From Actinopolyspora halophila DSM 43834 (lineage in GTDB: Bacteria; Actinomycetota; Actinomycetes; Mycobacteriales; Pseudonocardiaceae): 64,000 bases of DNA. Where the stretch lies: NCBI RefSeq assembly GCF_000371785.1, contig NZ_AQUI01000002.1:3575276-3639275 (forward strand), read 5' to 3'. Positions 41,716 through 49,765 of this stretch are shown piece by piece. Made by a program: the position numbers and the translations under genes. The notes beneath the pieces are model-generated. The model was not told where the DNA came from, ran no database searches, and saw only the letters and a program-made list of their open reading frames with translations. Numbering within the stretch: position 1 is the stretch's first letter; every line of letters begins with the position of its first letter.

Positions 41716-42713
41716 TGGTCGCCCTCGCGCTCTTCGCCTACGCCGCTTTTCTCCCGTTGGTCGTCGCCCCGGTGATGTTCCGGTTCCGGACTTTCGACCG
41801 CGCACCCAACCTCGGCATCCTCGCCTGGCAAGTCCTGGTGACATCGACGCTGCTGTCGGTGGCGCTGGGGGGACTGAGCCTGCTCGTTCCTTCCGTACCC
41901 GTCAGTTCCGGTCTCGCCGAGTTCCTCGAAGCATGCGCGATGGTCCTTCGCCAGCGCTACGCGACTCCAGCAGACGCCGTCCTAGGCGGCACCGGATTCG
42001 CCCTGGCGCTCGTCGTCACCGTGCGGACGGGATACCATCTGAGTAGGACGGCACGCGAAACACGCCGACACCGGCGGGCACACCGGCACACCCTGGCGCT
42101 GGTTGGCCGCCGTGGCCCGAACGGCACAACCCTGCTCGACCACACCTCCCCCGCCGCCTACTGCCTACCGGGCAAGCACGGCCATATCGTGCTGACCACC
42201 GGCGCGTTGGAAGCACTCAACGCCGAACAGCTCCATGCGGTCCTCGCGCACGAACGAGCGCACCTGAGGAACCGCCACCACCTGGTGTTGATCCTCGTCG
42301 AGGCCGTCGCGAACGCCTTTCCCCACAGCCGCACCTTCCGCACCGCGCACACCGAGGTCGCTCGGCTGATCGAACTCGCCGCCGACGACGTCGCCGTGAA
42401 CAGCACCGACCGCTTCACACTCGCCGAATCCCTGCTCAATCTGAACGACAGCCGAACCCCCACCGCGACTCTCGCGGCCGGGGGGAGCACGGCAGGCACC
42501 CGAGTACGCCGGCTCATCGACGCGCATTCACCCCTGCGACTCGCACCGGTGGCAACCGGCGCGGGACTGGCGTTGTCCGCCCTCCTCCTCCCCGTCACCG
42601 TGGCAGCCGCGCCCGCCCTTGCCGCTGTCGGCGTCGAACACTGTCCCATCGACCCAGTGACCTGGCAAACTCAGATCACTGCCCTGTTCACCAGTTTCCA
42701 GGGGCACTGCTGA
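41712..42713 (+). CDS. M56-family membrane metalloprotease (BlaR1-like, copy 1)
   Basis: 333 residues. Two N-terminal membrane helices, a third near 95-110, and a cytoplasmic zinc site LAHERAHLRNRHH (HExxH type) near residue 178 with IELAADDVAV providing the distal ligand. A C-terminal helix ends in a short tail; the penicillin-binding sensor domain of true BlaR1 is missing. It likely cleaves or inactivates the preceding repressor in response to an envelope signal. Confidence 0.88.
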   Translation: MMVALALFAYAAFLPLVVAPVMFRFRTFDRAPNLGILAWQVLVTSTLLSVALGGLSLLVPSVPVSSGLAEFLEACAMVLRQRYATPADAVLGGTGFALALVVTVRTGYHLSRTARETRRHRRAHRHTLALVGRRGPNGTTLLDHTSPAAYCLPGKHGHIVLTTGALEALNAEQLHAVLAHERAHLRNRHHLVLILVEAVANAFPHSRTFRTAHTEVARLIELAADDVAVNSTDRFTLAESLLNLNDSRTPTATLAAGGSTAGTRVRRLIDAHSPLRLAPVATGAGLALSALLLPVTVAAAPALAAVGVEHCPIDPVTWQTQITALFTSFQGHC

Positions 42714-42884
42714 CAAGGAAGGCACATTCAGCACCATACTGTTGTCAGCTTCAACAGGCCTGGGTACGCACTACCCGTCCCCATCCACGCATTCGCCGAT
42801 CACGATGAAATCGTCGCTACCGTAGCCGGACGATCGAGTGGGCCGAGAGCAGCAGCCCGGTTGCAGTGACACCGCCTCGGCCGC

Positions 42885-43115
42885 TCACTCCTCGCGCAGG
42901 TCGTTCCTCAGCCGCCGGTATTCGTCCGCATCGATCTCTCCGGCAGCGTAGCGGCGCCGAAGTTCCTGCTCGGCTCGATCAGCTCGAGACGCACCTCCAG
43001 TGAGCAAATGGCGAACGAGCCACACGATCGCGACAATGATCAGCACGAGCAGGGCGAGGCCGATGAGCCCCCAAAGCAGCATTCCCACCCCCATACCACC
43101 CATACCGTCCATCAT
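42885..43115 (-). CDS. SHOCT-domain small membrane protein
   Basis: 76 residues from ATG 43115 (GGGAGGA upstream). It starts MMDGMGGMGVGMLLWGLIGL with Met/Gly repeats, has one membrane helix, and ends in a SHOCT motif (RRYAAGEIDADEYRRLRNDL). Such proteins accompany copper and DUF305 genes in actinomycetes. The operator at 43156 lies 41 bp upstream. The 170 bp between 42714 and 42884 are non-coding. Confidence 0.82.
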   Translation of the reverse strand: MMDGMGGMGVGMLLWGLIGLALLVLIIVAIVWLVRHLLTGGASRADRAEQELRRRYAAGEIDADEYRRLRNDLREE

Positions 43116-43155
43116 GGCGTCCTCCCGCAGTCGTGTAGGCACGGACCAACTCACT

Positions 43156-43170
43156 ACTAACCAGGCTAGT
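43156..43170. promoter_or_regulatory. BlaI-type operator before SHOCT gene
   Basis: ACTAA-CCAGG-CTAGT: same left arm and spacing as the other sites, with one mismatch in the right arm. Position fits repression of the leftward SHOCT gene. Confidence 0.5.
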
Positions 43171-43364
43171 GCGCCAATCGCGTACAGCACGGTGACACCG
43201 CCGATCTCCTGGCCACGCTCGGACCACTCGATCATCGCCAGGACGCTCCGGGAGGCGCACCGACATGGCGAGCGCGGGGCGGCCCCACTCATTCCTAGCG
43301 CCACTGGCGCGTTGCGTCCGGCGGTAGCCGTATCCTCTCACCGTGAAAGCGAGAGGAAGGTGCC

Positions 43365-43724
43365 ATGCAGGGGTTAGGTGAATTGGAAGGTGCGGCGATG
43401 GACGCGCTGTGGCGGTCCGATACACCGCTGTCGGTGCGAGAGGTGCTCACCGAGCTCAACCGATCGCGCCAACTCGCCTACACCACCGTCATGACCGTGC
43501 TGGACAACCTGTACCGCAAGGGTTGGGTCGACCGTGAGCTCAGCGGCCGCTCCTACCAGTACGCACCACGCGAAGGCAGGCAAGAAGCAGCCAGTCGCGC
43601 GGTGCGAGAGCTGCTCGAGTCCAGCGGAGATCCGGAGGGGGTGCTGCTGCACTTCGCGCAGTCCGCCTCCGACGAGGAAACCGTCGTGCTCCGGCGTGGG
43701 CTGCGGCGGCGATCCCGGAAATGA
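43365..43724 (+). CDS. BlaI/MecI/CopY-family repressor (copy 2)
   Basis: 119 residues from ATG 43365. The winged helix reads LGELEGAAMDALWRSDTPLS and TTVMTVLDNLYRKGWVDREL. It is clearly paralogous to the repressor at 41344, and again followed by an M56 protease with ATGA overlap. The recognition region differs between the two, so the copies may prefer different operators. Confidence 0.92.
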   Translation: MQGLGELEGAAMDALWRSDTPLSVREVLTELNRSRQLAYTTVMTVLDNLYRKGWVDRELSGRSYQYAPREGRQEAASRAVRELLESSGDPEGVLLHFAQSASDEETVVLRRGLRRRSRK

Positions 43725-44689
43725 CGGGGCTGCTGTCGCTCCTGTTCGGAGTCCTGGCCGTGGCCTGGTGCACACCTCCGATACTGCACGCACTCCTCCG
43801 GCGCGGAGTCGATCCGCAAGGAGTGCTCGTGCTGTGGGGCGTGCTCGTCAGCACCTCGTTCTTCACCGTGACCGGCTCCTTGCTGGCTGCACTGCTGCCC
43901 ACGCACAGCGGTCTTCCCTGGTTGCTGCAGCTGCTGCACCACTGCTGGAACAGTCTGCGGCACGGCTTCGCACCCCAAGTGCACAACCTCACCGCCGCAC
44001 TCCTGCTGAGCATCCTCGTGAGCGCGGTGGTGCTCACCGTCCGCAACCTGGTTCATCACCTGCACCGACAACGTCGACTGCACCGGCGTCAAGTCGAGCT
44101 GCTGCGGATCGCGGCGAGAGCCGCCCCCGGGCCCATCCCGACGATGTGGCTGCCGCATGCGGGGCTGCTGGCCTACAGTGTCGCAGGTCGCCGGGGATTC
44201 GTGGTCGTCTCCGAGGGCCTGCGCGAGCAGCTTAGCGACACCGGTTGCGCCGCAGTCATCGAACACGAGCGCGCACACCTGCGCGGACGACACCATCTGC
44301 TGGTGGGGCTCGCCGAGGCACTGGCGGCCTCGGCGCCCTGGCTCCCCTTGACGGGACATTCCCCCACCCTCGTACGTACGGCGGTCGAGCTGGCCGCCGA
44401 CCGCACCGCCGCACGCACGTACGGTGCCGTCACCGTACGGTCCGCACTCCTCGCCATGAGTCAAACCCCACGCACCGCACCACCCCCTGCGCTGGGAATG
44501 GCCCAGGAATGCGTCGCGCTCCGCCTACGCCACCTTCGGTCATCACGGGCAACCGTAGCTCGCCTGCCCCGGCGGATGCTGGCTTCGGGACTCGCCGCGT
44601 TGGTCGGCCTTTCGTTACCGGTGGCGGGTGGTATCGGAGTTCTCCTGATGACGGAGGTGGCTGTCTGCTTCTCAGCGCTCGGCGGCTGA
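43721..44689 (+). CDS. M56-family membrane metalloprotease (BlaR1-like, copy 2)
   Basis: 322 residues with three N-terminal membrane helices, the zinc motif EHERAHLRGRHH near 185 with ELAADRTAARTYG as distal ligand, and a C-terminal helix. No extracellular sensor domain. It pairs with the second repressor. The two pairs lie within 3.4 kb, flanking the SHOCT gene. Confidence 0.88.
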   Translation: MTGLLSLLFGVLAVAWCTPPILHALLRRGVDPQGVLVLWGVLVSTSFFTVTGSLLAALLPTHSGLPWLLQLLHHCWNSLRHGFAPQVHNLTAALLLSILVSAVVLTVRNLVHHLHRQRRLHRRQVELLRIAARAAPGPIPTMWLPHAGLLAYSVAGRRGFVVVSEGLREQLSDTGCAAVIEHERAHLRGRHHLLVGLAEALAASAPWLPLTGHSPTLVRTAVELAADRTAARTYGAVTVRSALLAMSQTPRTAPPPALGMAQECVALRLRHLRSSRATVARLPRRMLASGLAALVGLSLPVAGGIGVLLMTEVAVCFSALGG

Positions 44690-44729
44690 CGACAGCCCTC
44701 ATCTGTCACAAGCGGCGGCCTCGCACGGC

Positions 44730-46232
44730 TCAAGCCACGCAGGACAACACGGTCATCATGCCGGACTCGCCGTGGTAGGTGTTGTGGCAGTGCACCAGCC
44801 ACTGCCCCGGGTTGTCGACCTGGAAATCCACCTCGACGGTCTCCATCGGTCGCACGATGACGGTGTCCTTGCGAGCACCCGCACCCCGCCCACCCACGAG
44901 CTGGAACGTGTGTCCGTGCAGGTGCATGGGGTGAAACATCATCGTCGTGTTGACGAACCGCAGTCGGACCCGCTCGCCCCGGCGGATCGGCATGGGTTCG
45001 CGCTGATCGAAGGTGCGGTCGTTGATGGTCCATCGGTACTTGGCGGAGGAGTCCATGCCCAGTTTCAGGGTGTGCGTACGGTCGGGTTGTCCAGGCCGTA
45101 GTCGGACGGGCTCGGTCGCGCGCAGCCCCTCGGCCATCCGCGGTCGACTCGCCAGCTCGCGGGGTCGCACCGTCGCAGGCGGAGCGGCACCGGAGCCGGT
45201 GCGGACCAGCGCCATCGCTTGGCCCCGCTTGCCCTCGGCCGAGGCCACGATCGGGAAGACGCCGTCGCCGACCGTGACGAGGACGTCGTAGCGTTCCCCC
45301 ATCCCCAGCAGCACCGAGTCGGTCTCCACCGGCTCGATCGGGAAACCGTCCGTGTGCGTGACGGTCATGCGGTGCCCGCCGACGGCGACCCGGAACGCGG
45401 TGTCGGCCCCGGGATTGATCAACCGCAGTCGCAGCCGCTGCCCCGGCCTCGCACCGGCGACGAAGGGGGCGGAGGGAATCCGACCGTTGATCAGGTAGTG
45501 CGGGTAGTCGACGTCGCCGGTGTCGGCTCCCAGCGGTCCGCCGCCCGTGCCGCCGTGCCCTTCGCCACCGTGCATGCCGCCCATACCGCCGTGCCCCGTG
45601 CCACCCATCGACATGCCTTCGCGTCGTAGCTTGGCGAGCTGCGCTTCGGGACCGGCGCTGACACCGTCGAGCCAGTCGTCGAGGACCAGCACCACCTCGT
45701 CGTCATAGCGGCCGGGCTCGTCGGGGTCCTCCACGATCAGCGGGGCGTAGAGCCCCCGGTCGAGCTGCATACCGACGTGGGAGTGAAAGAAGTACGTGCC
45801 CGCGTCCGGCACGGTGAACTCGTAGCGGAACCGCTCCCCCGAAGCCACCGGTTCCTGCGTCACAGCGGGCACACCGTCCATGTCGTTGCGCAGTGCGATC
45901 CCGTGCCAATGGATCGTGGCCCCCTCGGGCAACTCGTTGCGCAAATCCGCCCGCAGCACGTCCCCGCGGCGCACCCGGATCTCCGGTCCCGGAAGGCGGT
46001 CGTCGAAGGTCCAGGTCGGCACCCGGATCCCTCCGAGATCGACTTCGGAAGGCTTGGCGAGCAACTCCTTGCTCACCACACGCGCGTTCGGCGCGCGGCG
46101 AGCGCGTTCGGCCTCACGCACCGCCCGGCTGCCCGGCCGAACCGGTTCGGCACTCGGGGCACCGCACGCCTGCGCGACGGTGGCCGCCGCCAGACCGGCA
46201 CCAAGGCCCAGAAAGCGCCGCCTGCTCGTCAC
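44730..46232 (-). CDS. Multicopper oxidase (CueO/laccase-like), Tat-exported
   Basis: 500 residues from GTG 46232 (GGAGAG 10 nt upstream); in-frame GTGs up to 46319 are alternatives. The start VTSRRRFLGLGAGLAAATVA is a twin-arginine signal, followed by a lipobox-like VAQAC. All four copper motifs are present: ATIHWHGIAL, YFFHSHVGMQ, HPMHLHGHTF and LVHCHNTYHGESGMM, with the type 1 site HCHxxxHxxxxM. A Met/His/Gly-rich loop (MSMGGTGHGGMGGMHGGEGH) near residues 240-260 resembles the copper-binding insert of CueO. It probably oxidises Cu(I) outside the cell. Confidence 0.92.
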   Translation of the reverse strand: MTSRRRFLGLGAGLAAATVAQACGAPSAEPVRPGSRAVREAERARRAPNARVVSKELLAKPSEVDLGGIRVPTWTFDDRLPGPEIRVRRGDVLRADLRNELPEGATIHWHGIALRNDMDGVPAVTQEPVASGERFRYEFTVPDAGTYFFHSHVGMQLDRGLYAPLIVEDPDEPGRYDDEVVLVLDDWLDGVSAGPEAQLAKLRREGMSMGGTGHGGMGGMHGGEGHGGTGGGPLGADTGDVDYPHYLINGRIPSAPFVAGARPGQRLRLRLINPGADTAFRVAVGGHRMTVTHTDGFPIEPVETDSVLLGMGERYDVLVTVGDGVFPIVASAEGKRGQAMALVRTGSGAAPPATVRPRELASRPRMAEGLRATEPVRLRPGQPDRTHTLKLGMDSSAKYRWTINDRTFDQREPMPIRRGERVRLRFVNTTMMFHPMHLHGHTFQLVGGRGAGARKDTVIVRPMETVEVDFQVDNPGQWLVHCHNTYHGESGMMTVLSCVA

Positions 46233-46323
46233 CGGGGATGTTCTCTCCACACCACTGCCAACCGCGCTTTGCACCCCACCGGAACGCTCACCGTTCGTGC
46301 CCACTCGAAAGATTCTCACGATT

Positions 46324-46338
46324 ACTAACTTACCTAGT
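46324..46338. promoter_or_regulatory. BlaI-type operator before multicopper oxidase
   Basis: ACTAA-CTTAC-CTAGT. The left arm and spacing are conserved and the right arm has one mismatch. It lies about 90 bp upstream of the chosen oxidase start and favours a start downstream of 46319. Confidence 0.55.
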
Positions 46339-46419
46339 ATCTTTGGGAGGGCATCGCACGAGCCACGAGAGATGGACCACACGGGGCAGAGGCCTGTCCA
46401 TCTCGGTGCCTTCAAACGG

Positions 46420-47475
46420 TCAGCCGGCGTAGCGTCGGGCGCCGATGTAGTGTCCGTCGCTTTCCATCGAGCGGACGTCGACCAGTTGCCCTTCGGTGGG
46501 CGCGTCGACGATCTTGCCGTTGCCGACGTACATGCCCACGTGGTGGATCTGCGACGGATCGCCGCTGCCGTCGTCGTAGAACAACAGATCGCCGGGCCGC
46601 AGCTCGCTCCGGGACACTGGTCGACCGGTCCGGTACTGGGTCCGGCTCGTCCGGGGAATGTCGATGCCCGCCTGCGCGTAGGCCCAGCTCGTCAGGCCGG
46701 AGCAATCGAACTCGGCGGGGCCTTCAGCACCCCACTCGTACTCCGAGCCACGTTTCGACAGGGCGGCCTGCAACGCCGTATTGGCCGCTCCGGGTGGGCC
46801 GAAGTAGCTACCGGTGTCCTGCACCGTACTCAACTCGGCCCGCTTATCGGCACTGAGCTGTTCCATGGCTCGACGCACCTGTGCGGCCTTGTCCTCCAGT
46901 TCCGCCTTCCGCTTCGTGAGCTGTTCGGTCAGCCGTTCGGCCGCGTTCGCGGCTTCACGAGCGCGGCGCTGTGCCACTTCGGCAGCCGTGCGTGCCTGTT
47001 CTGCTCGCTCCACGGTTTGTGAGTATGCGTCCAAGGCATCCTTTTTGTTCGCTGCCAAGGTCGCGAGCACGCTTCGTCGATCCAGAAACGCCCCCGGGGA
47101 CTCGCTGACCAACAGCGCGGAAACCGTGTTCAGTCGTGAACCCTTGTACGAAGCCTTGATGAACCGATCGACGCGGCCGCGCGCCTTCACTTGAGCTGTC
47201 CTGGCCTCCTCCTCCGCAGCGCGCGCCCGGGCCAGGGCGTCGTCGGCCGCAGCGAGCTCGTTGCGTTTGCGCTGGAGATCCTGCTGCGCGGCGAGCAGGT
47301 CCTCGTTCGCCTTGGCGGCCTTCGTGCCGAGCTTCTTGTACCGCTGGAGGGCCTCTGAACTGCCCGACGATGGTGGGCTCGGTTCCGCAGTGGCCACGGG
47401 TGGGGCAAAACCCAAGGTCAGCGCAGCCGTCATTACTGTGCCTGCGCGCACGAACCGGTTCGGTCGGTGTGCCAT
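46420..47475 (-). CDS. Secreted NlpC/P60 peptidoglycan endopeptidase with coiled-coil domain
   Basis: 351 residues from ATG 47475 (GGAGTGA upstream). A signal peptide (cleavage near VATAEP) precedes a long coiled coil (residues 35-230, QQDLQRKRNELAAADDALAR) and a C-terminal NlpC/P60 domain with catalytic Cys in AEFDCSGLTSWAYAQAG and His in IHHVGMYVGN. It is the RipA-like type that cuts peptide stems during growth. Why such an enzyme sits in a metal/redox region is unclear; a matching operator lies about 200 bp upstream. Confidence 0.9.
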   Translation of the reverse strand: MAHRPNRFVRAGTVMTAALTLGFAPPVATAEPSPPSSGSSEALQRYKKLGTKAAKANEDLLAAQQDLQRKRNELAAADDALARARAAEEEARTAQVKARGRVDRFIKASYKGSRLNTVSALLVSESPGAFLDRRSVLATLAANKKDALDAYSQTVERAEQARTAAEVAQRRAREAANAAERLTEQLTKRKAELEDKAAQVRRAMEQLSADKRAELSTVQDTGSYFGPPGAANTALQAALSKRGSEYEWGAEGPAEFDCSGLTSWAYAQAGIDIPRTSRTQYRTGRPVSRSELRPGDLLFYDDGSGDPSQIHHVGMYVGNGKIVDAPTEGQLVDVRSMESDGHYIGARRYAG

Positions 47476-47675
47476 CTGTCGCGCGTCACTCCTTTGTTCA
47501 TCTCGGTATCCCGGCAGCTGCACAACTCACCTTGAGGCAGCGCTTCGACGAACGGGCTTCCCACGTTGCTCCTGTACGACCCCGGAACATCACCAATAAG
47601 TCGCCCCCAGACGAGCGCCCGGTGGCTGCGATCTCGGGGTAGCGATCAAGCTACCTGCCGCCGACCCGCCTGTCT

Positions 47676-47690
47676 ACTAATATCAATAGT
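47676..47690. promoter_or_regulatory. BlaI-type operator-like site upstream of NlpC/P60 gene
   Basis: ACTAA-TATCA-ATAGT; left arm and spacing conserved, one mismatch in the right arm. At 200 bp from the gene it is farther than the other sites, so its role is less certain. Confidence 0.4.
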
Positions 47691-48023
47691 ACTATCGAGC
47701 CTCGGAAGCACGGACATGACGCGCACTCGTCCAGACCTCGGGAACGACGGCCGGGGACGAGCACTCGGCCATGCGCTTCGAACACGTACCGACCGTAGGC
47801 ATCACTCCTGCGACGTATCCGCCACAGTTCCCCCTCGAAGAAAAACCACGAAGGACTCTACTAGGGTTGCCAGTACAAGATCATCCACATCGGGAGACCA
47901 CGAACATGGTTCGCGTTTATACCACCGTGATCCCATCAATTCACTTCACCCTCACCACACACTGGTGGCCGTTCGTGTGAGAGAAAGCATACGAGTTAGC
48001 TGGGACGAGGAACGGAACCTACG
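47691..48023. other. Intergenic stretch, no confident gene
   Basis: About 330 bp holding only weak short frames. A further degenerate site, ACTAG-GGTTG-CCAGT at 47860-47874, has the same spacing as the operators upstream of the next + strand gene, but arms match poorly. Confidence 0.35.
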
Positions 48024-48530
48024 GTGGTGACCATGAGGGAGTTGACCGTTCGGCGGCACACCCGGAAGGTGTTCCTCGCGTTGCCCGTTGTTCTCGTCGG
48101 CTTCCTCATCGGGCATTTCAGTCTGCTTCCGACGCACGGTTCACCCGCACACGCAGCGCTGATGAGCCACACAGCGTCCAGCGCTTCCGAAATGGACGCC
48201 CTGCGACAGGGGACGCAGGAGTCCGGACCGTCCTCGGCGGATGGCTCGGGTTCAGCACAACCCGCCGAAGCCGATGCTGATCATCGACACGGCGACGAGT
48301 CTCCACATTGCCACGCGGGGCCGGTTTTTTCCTGGACAGCTCCTGCTCGCTTCACGCTCTCCGACATGGTCGAGCTGGGCCCTCGGCTGCTCGTCGCCGC
48401 CATCGGGATCACCTTCGGCCGCCCCCTCCTGTCCTGGTTGCGGACTCGCCACCGGCAGTGGTCGTCCCGACCGTCCTGGCGACCGTCCGGAACGGATCTT
48501 CTGACATTCACCTGCGTGTCACGAACGTGA
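48024..48530 (+). CDS. Predicted membrane/exported protein with His-rich loop
   Basis: 168 residues from GTG 48024 (ATG 48033 also possible). One N-terminal hydrophobic helix (VFLALPVVLVGFLIGHFSLL), a Ser/Asp-rich loop with ADADHRHGDESPHCHAG near residue 85, a second hydrophobic stretch and a basic tail. The HRHG and HCH pattern suggests metal binding. No family is assigned. A clear terminator follows. Confidence 0.6.
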   Translation: MVTMRELTVRRHTRKVFLALPVVLVGFLIGHFSLLPTHGSPAHAALMSHTASSASEMDALRQGTQESGPSSADGSGSAQPAEADADHRHGDESPHCHAGPVFSWTAPARFTLSDMVELGPRLLVAAIGITFGRPLLSWLRTRHRQWSSRPSWRPSGTDLLTFTCVSRT

Positions 48531-48586
48531 TGCGAGCCCGAGGAAGCGTTCTCACCGGAAAACGGGCGATGAACATCTGCTGAAGC

Positions 48587-48608
48587 AACGCCTTTTCGTG
48601 AAGGCGTT
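48587..48608 (+). terminator. Intrinsic terminator
   Basis: AACGCCTT (48587-48594) pairs perfectly with AAGGCGTT (48601-48608) around a 6 nt loop and is followed by TTGTTT. This is the most canonical terminator in the window and closes the metal/redox region. Confidence 0.88.
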
Positions 48609-48787
48609 TTGTTTCTCGATCGACGACTGCTCCGGACATCTGTCAGGAGCACGGTGACATCGGTCCACCCTCCCGTGCAGGACGATCCTTCTCGGAGAAC
48701 TTCCTCAGTTCCTTCTCAGATTTTCCTCAACTCGTTTTCAGCGACCACCACCGTCTACCGGTTCGGGTCGCTGTCAGGAGGTTCACA

Positions 48788-49765
48788 TTGATTCACGATT
48801 CGGTACTCGACTGTGTCGGATCCACCCCGATGGTGCGTCTGGACCGCTGTTTTCCCGAACCGGAGGCGGAGGTGCTGGCCAAGTTGGAGATGCTCAATCC
48901 GGGCGGCAGCATGAAGGACCGGCCGGCGCGCTACATCGTCGAGCAGGGCCTGCGGGACGGCAGCCTGGAACCGGGGATGCGTCTGGTGGAAAGTACCTCC
49001 GGGAATCTGGGAATCGCTTTGGCGATGGCAGCGAGCCTGCACGGGTTGTCGTTTGCCGCGGTGGTCGATCCGAAGACCTCGCCGACAAACCTGCGCCTGC
49101 TGGAGCTGTTCGGTGCCGATGTGGACATGGTCACCGAGCCTGACGAGTCCGGCGGCTACTTGCATACCCGGGTGCGCCGTGCTCGAGAGCTGGCCTCCGC
49201 GCCCGGTTGCGTGCTAGTCAACCAGTATGCCAACGACCGCAACTGGCGGTCGTACCACGACACCGCCGGTGAGGAGATCCTGCGCGCGGTCGATGGGCCG
49301 ATCGACTACCTCGTGGCGGCGGTGTCGACGACGGGCTCGATCCAGGGCATCGCGCGGCGGCTGCGCCAGGACAATCCCCGCCTGAAGGTGGTGGCCGTCG
49401 ACGCCGTCGGGTCGGTGATCTTCGGGGCGCAGGCCGGTCCGCGGCAGCTTCCCGGTTTCGGGGCCAGCCGGGTGCCCGAGATTCTCGATCCCGACGAGAT
49501 CGACGAGGTCGTCCACGTCGCCGACGCCGAGTCCGCCGCCGGGTGCCGGCGTCTGCTGGCTACCGAGAAGATCTTCGGCGGTGGTTCCTGCGGTGCGGTG
49601 GTGGCCGGTCTCGAACACCTGGTCTCGCGGCTGGAGCAGCCGGCCCGGATCGTGACCCTGCTGCCCGACCGCGGTGAGCGCTATCTGGATCTCGTCTACG
49701 ACGACGAGTGGATGGCGGGGCTGGCCGAGCCGTGGCAGGAACCGCAGCAGGCGGTGCGTTCATGA
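48788..49765 (+). CDS. SbnA-like PLP-dependent synthase (cysteine synthase superfamily)
   Basis: 325 residues from TTG 48788, supported by AGGAGG 7 nt upstream. PLP Lys43 lies in LNPGGSMKDRPA, the phosphate loop is ESTSGNLGIALAMAASLHGL near 75, and AAVSTTGSIQGIARRL near 180 binds the cofactor phosphate. The SMKDR form and VVDPKTSPTN match SbnA, which joins O-phosphoserine and glutamate on the way to 2,3-diaminopropionate. The usual partner SbnB is absent; an MFS transporter follows with ATGA overlap. O-acetylserine or cystathionine synthase activity is a possible alternative. Confidence 0.8.
   Translation: MIHDSVLDCVGSTPMVRLDRCFPEPEAEVLAKLEMLNPGGSMKDRPARYIVEQGLRDGSLEPGMRLVESTSGNLGIALAMAASLHGLSFAAVVDPKTSPTNLRLLELFGADVDMVTEPDESGGYLHTRVRRARELASAPGCVLVNQYANDRNWRSYHDTAGEEILRAVDGPIDYLVAAVSTTGSIQGIARRLRQDNPRLKVVAVDAVGSVIFGAQAGPRQLPGFGASRVPEILDPDEIDEVVHVADAESAAGCRRLLATEKIFGGGSCGAVVAGLEHLVSRLEQPARIVTLLPDRGERYLDLVYDDEWMAGLAEPWQEPQQAVRS

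Noticed and set aside
47771-47980. Short plus-strand ORF ending HFTLTTHWWPFV
   Set aside because: No ribosome site, no family, and composition unlike neighbours.
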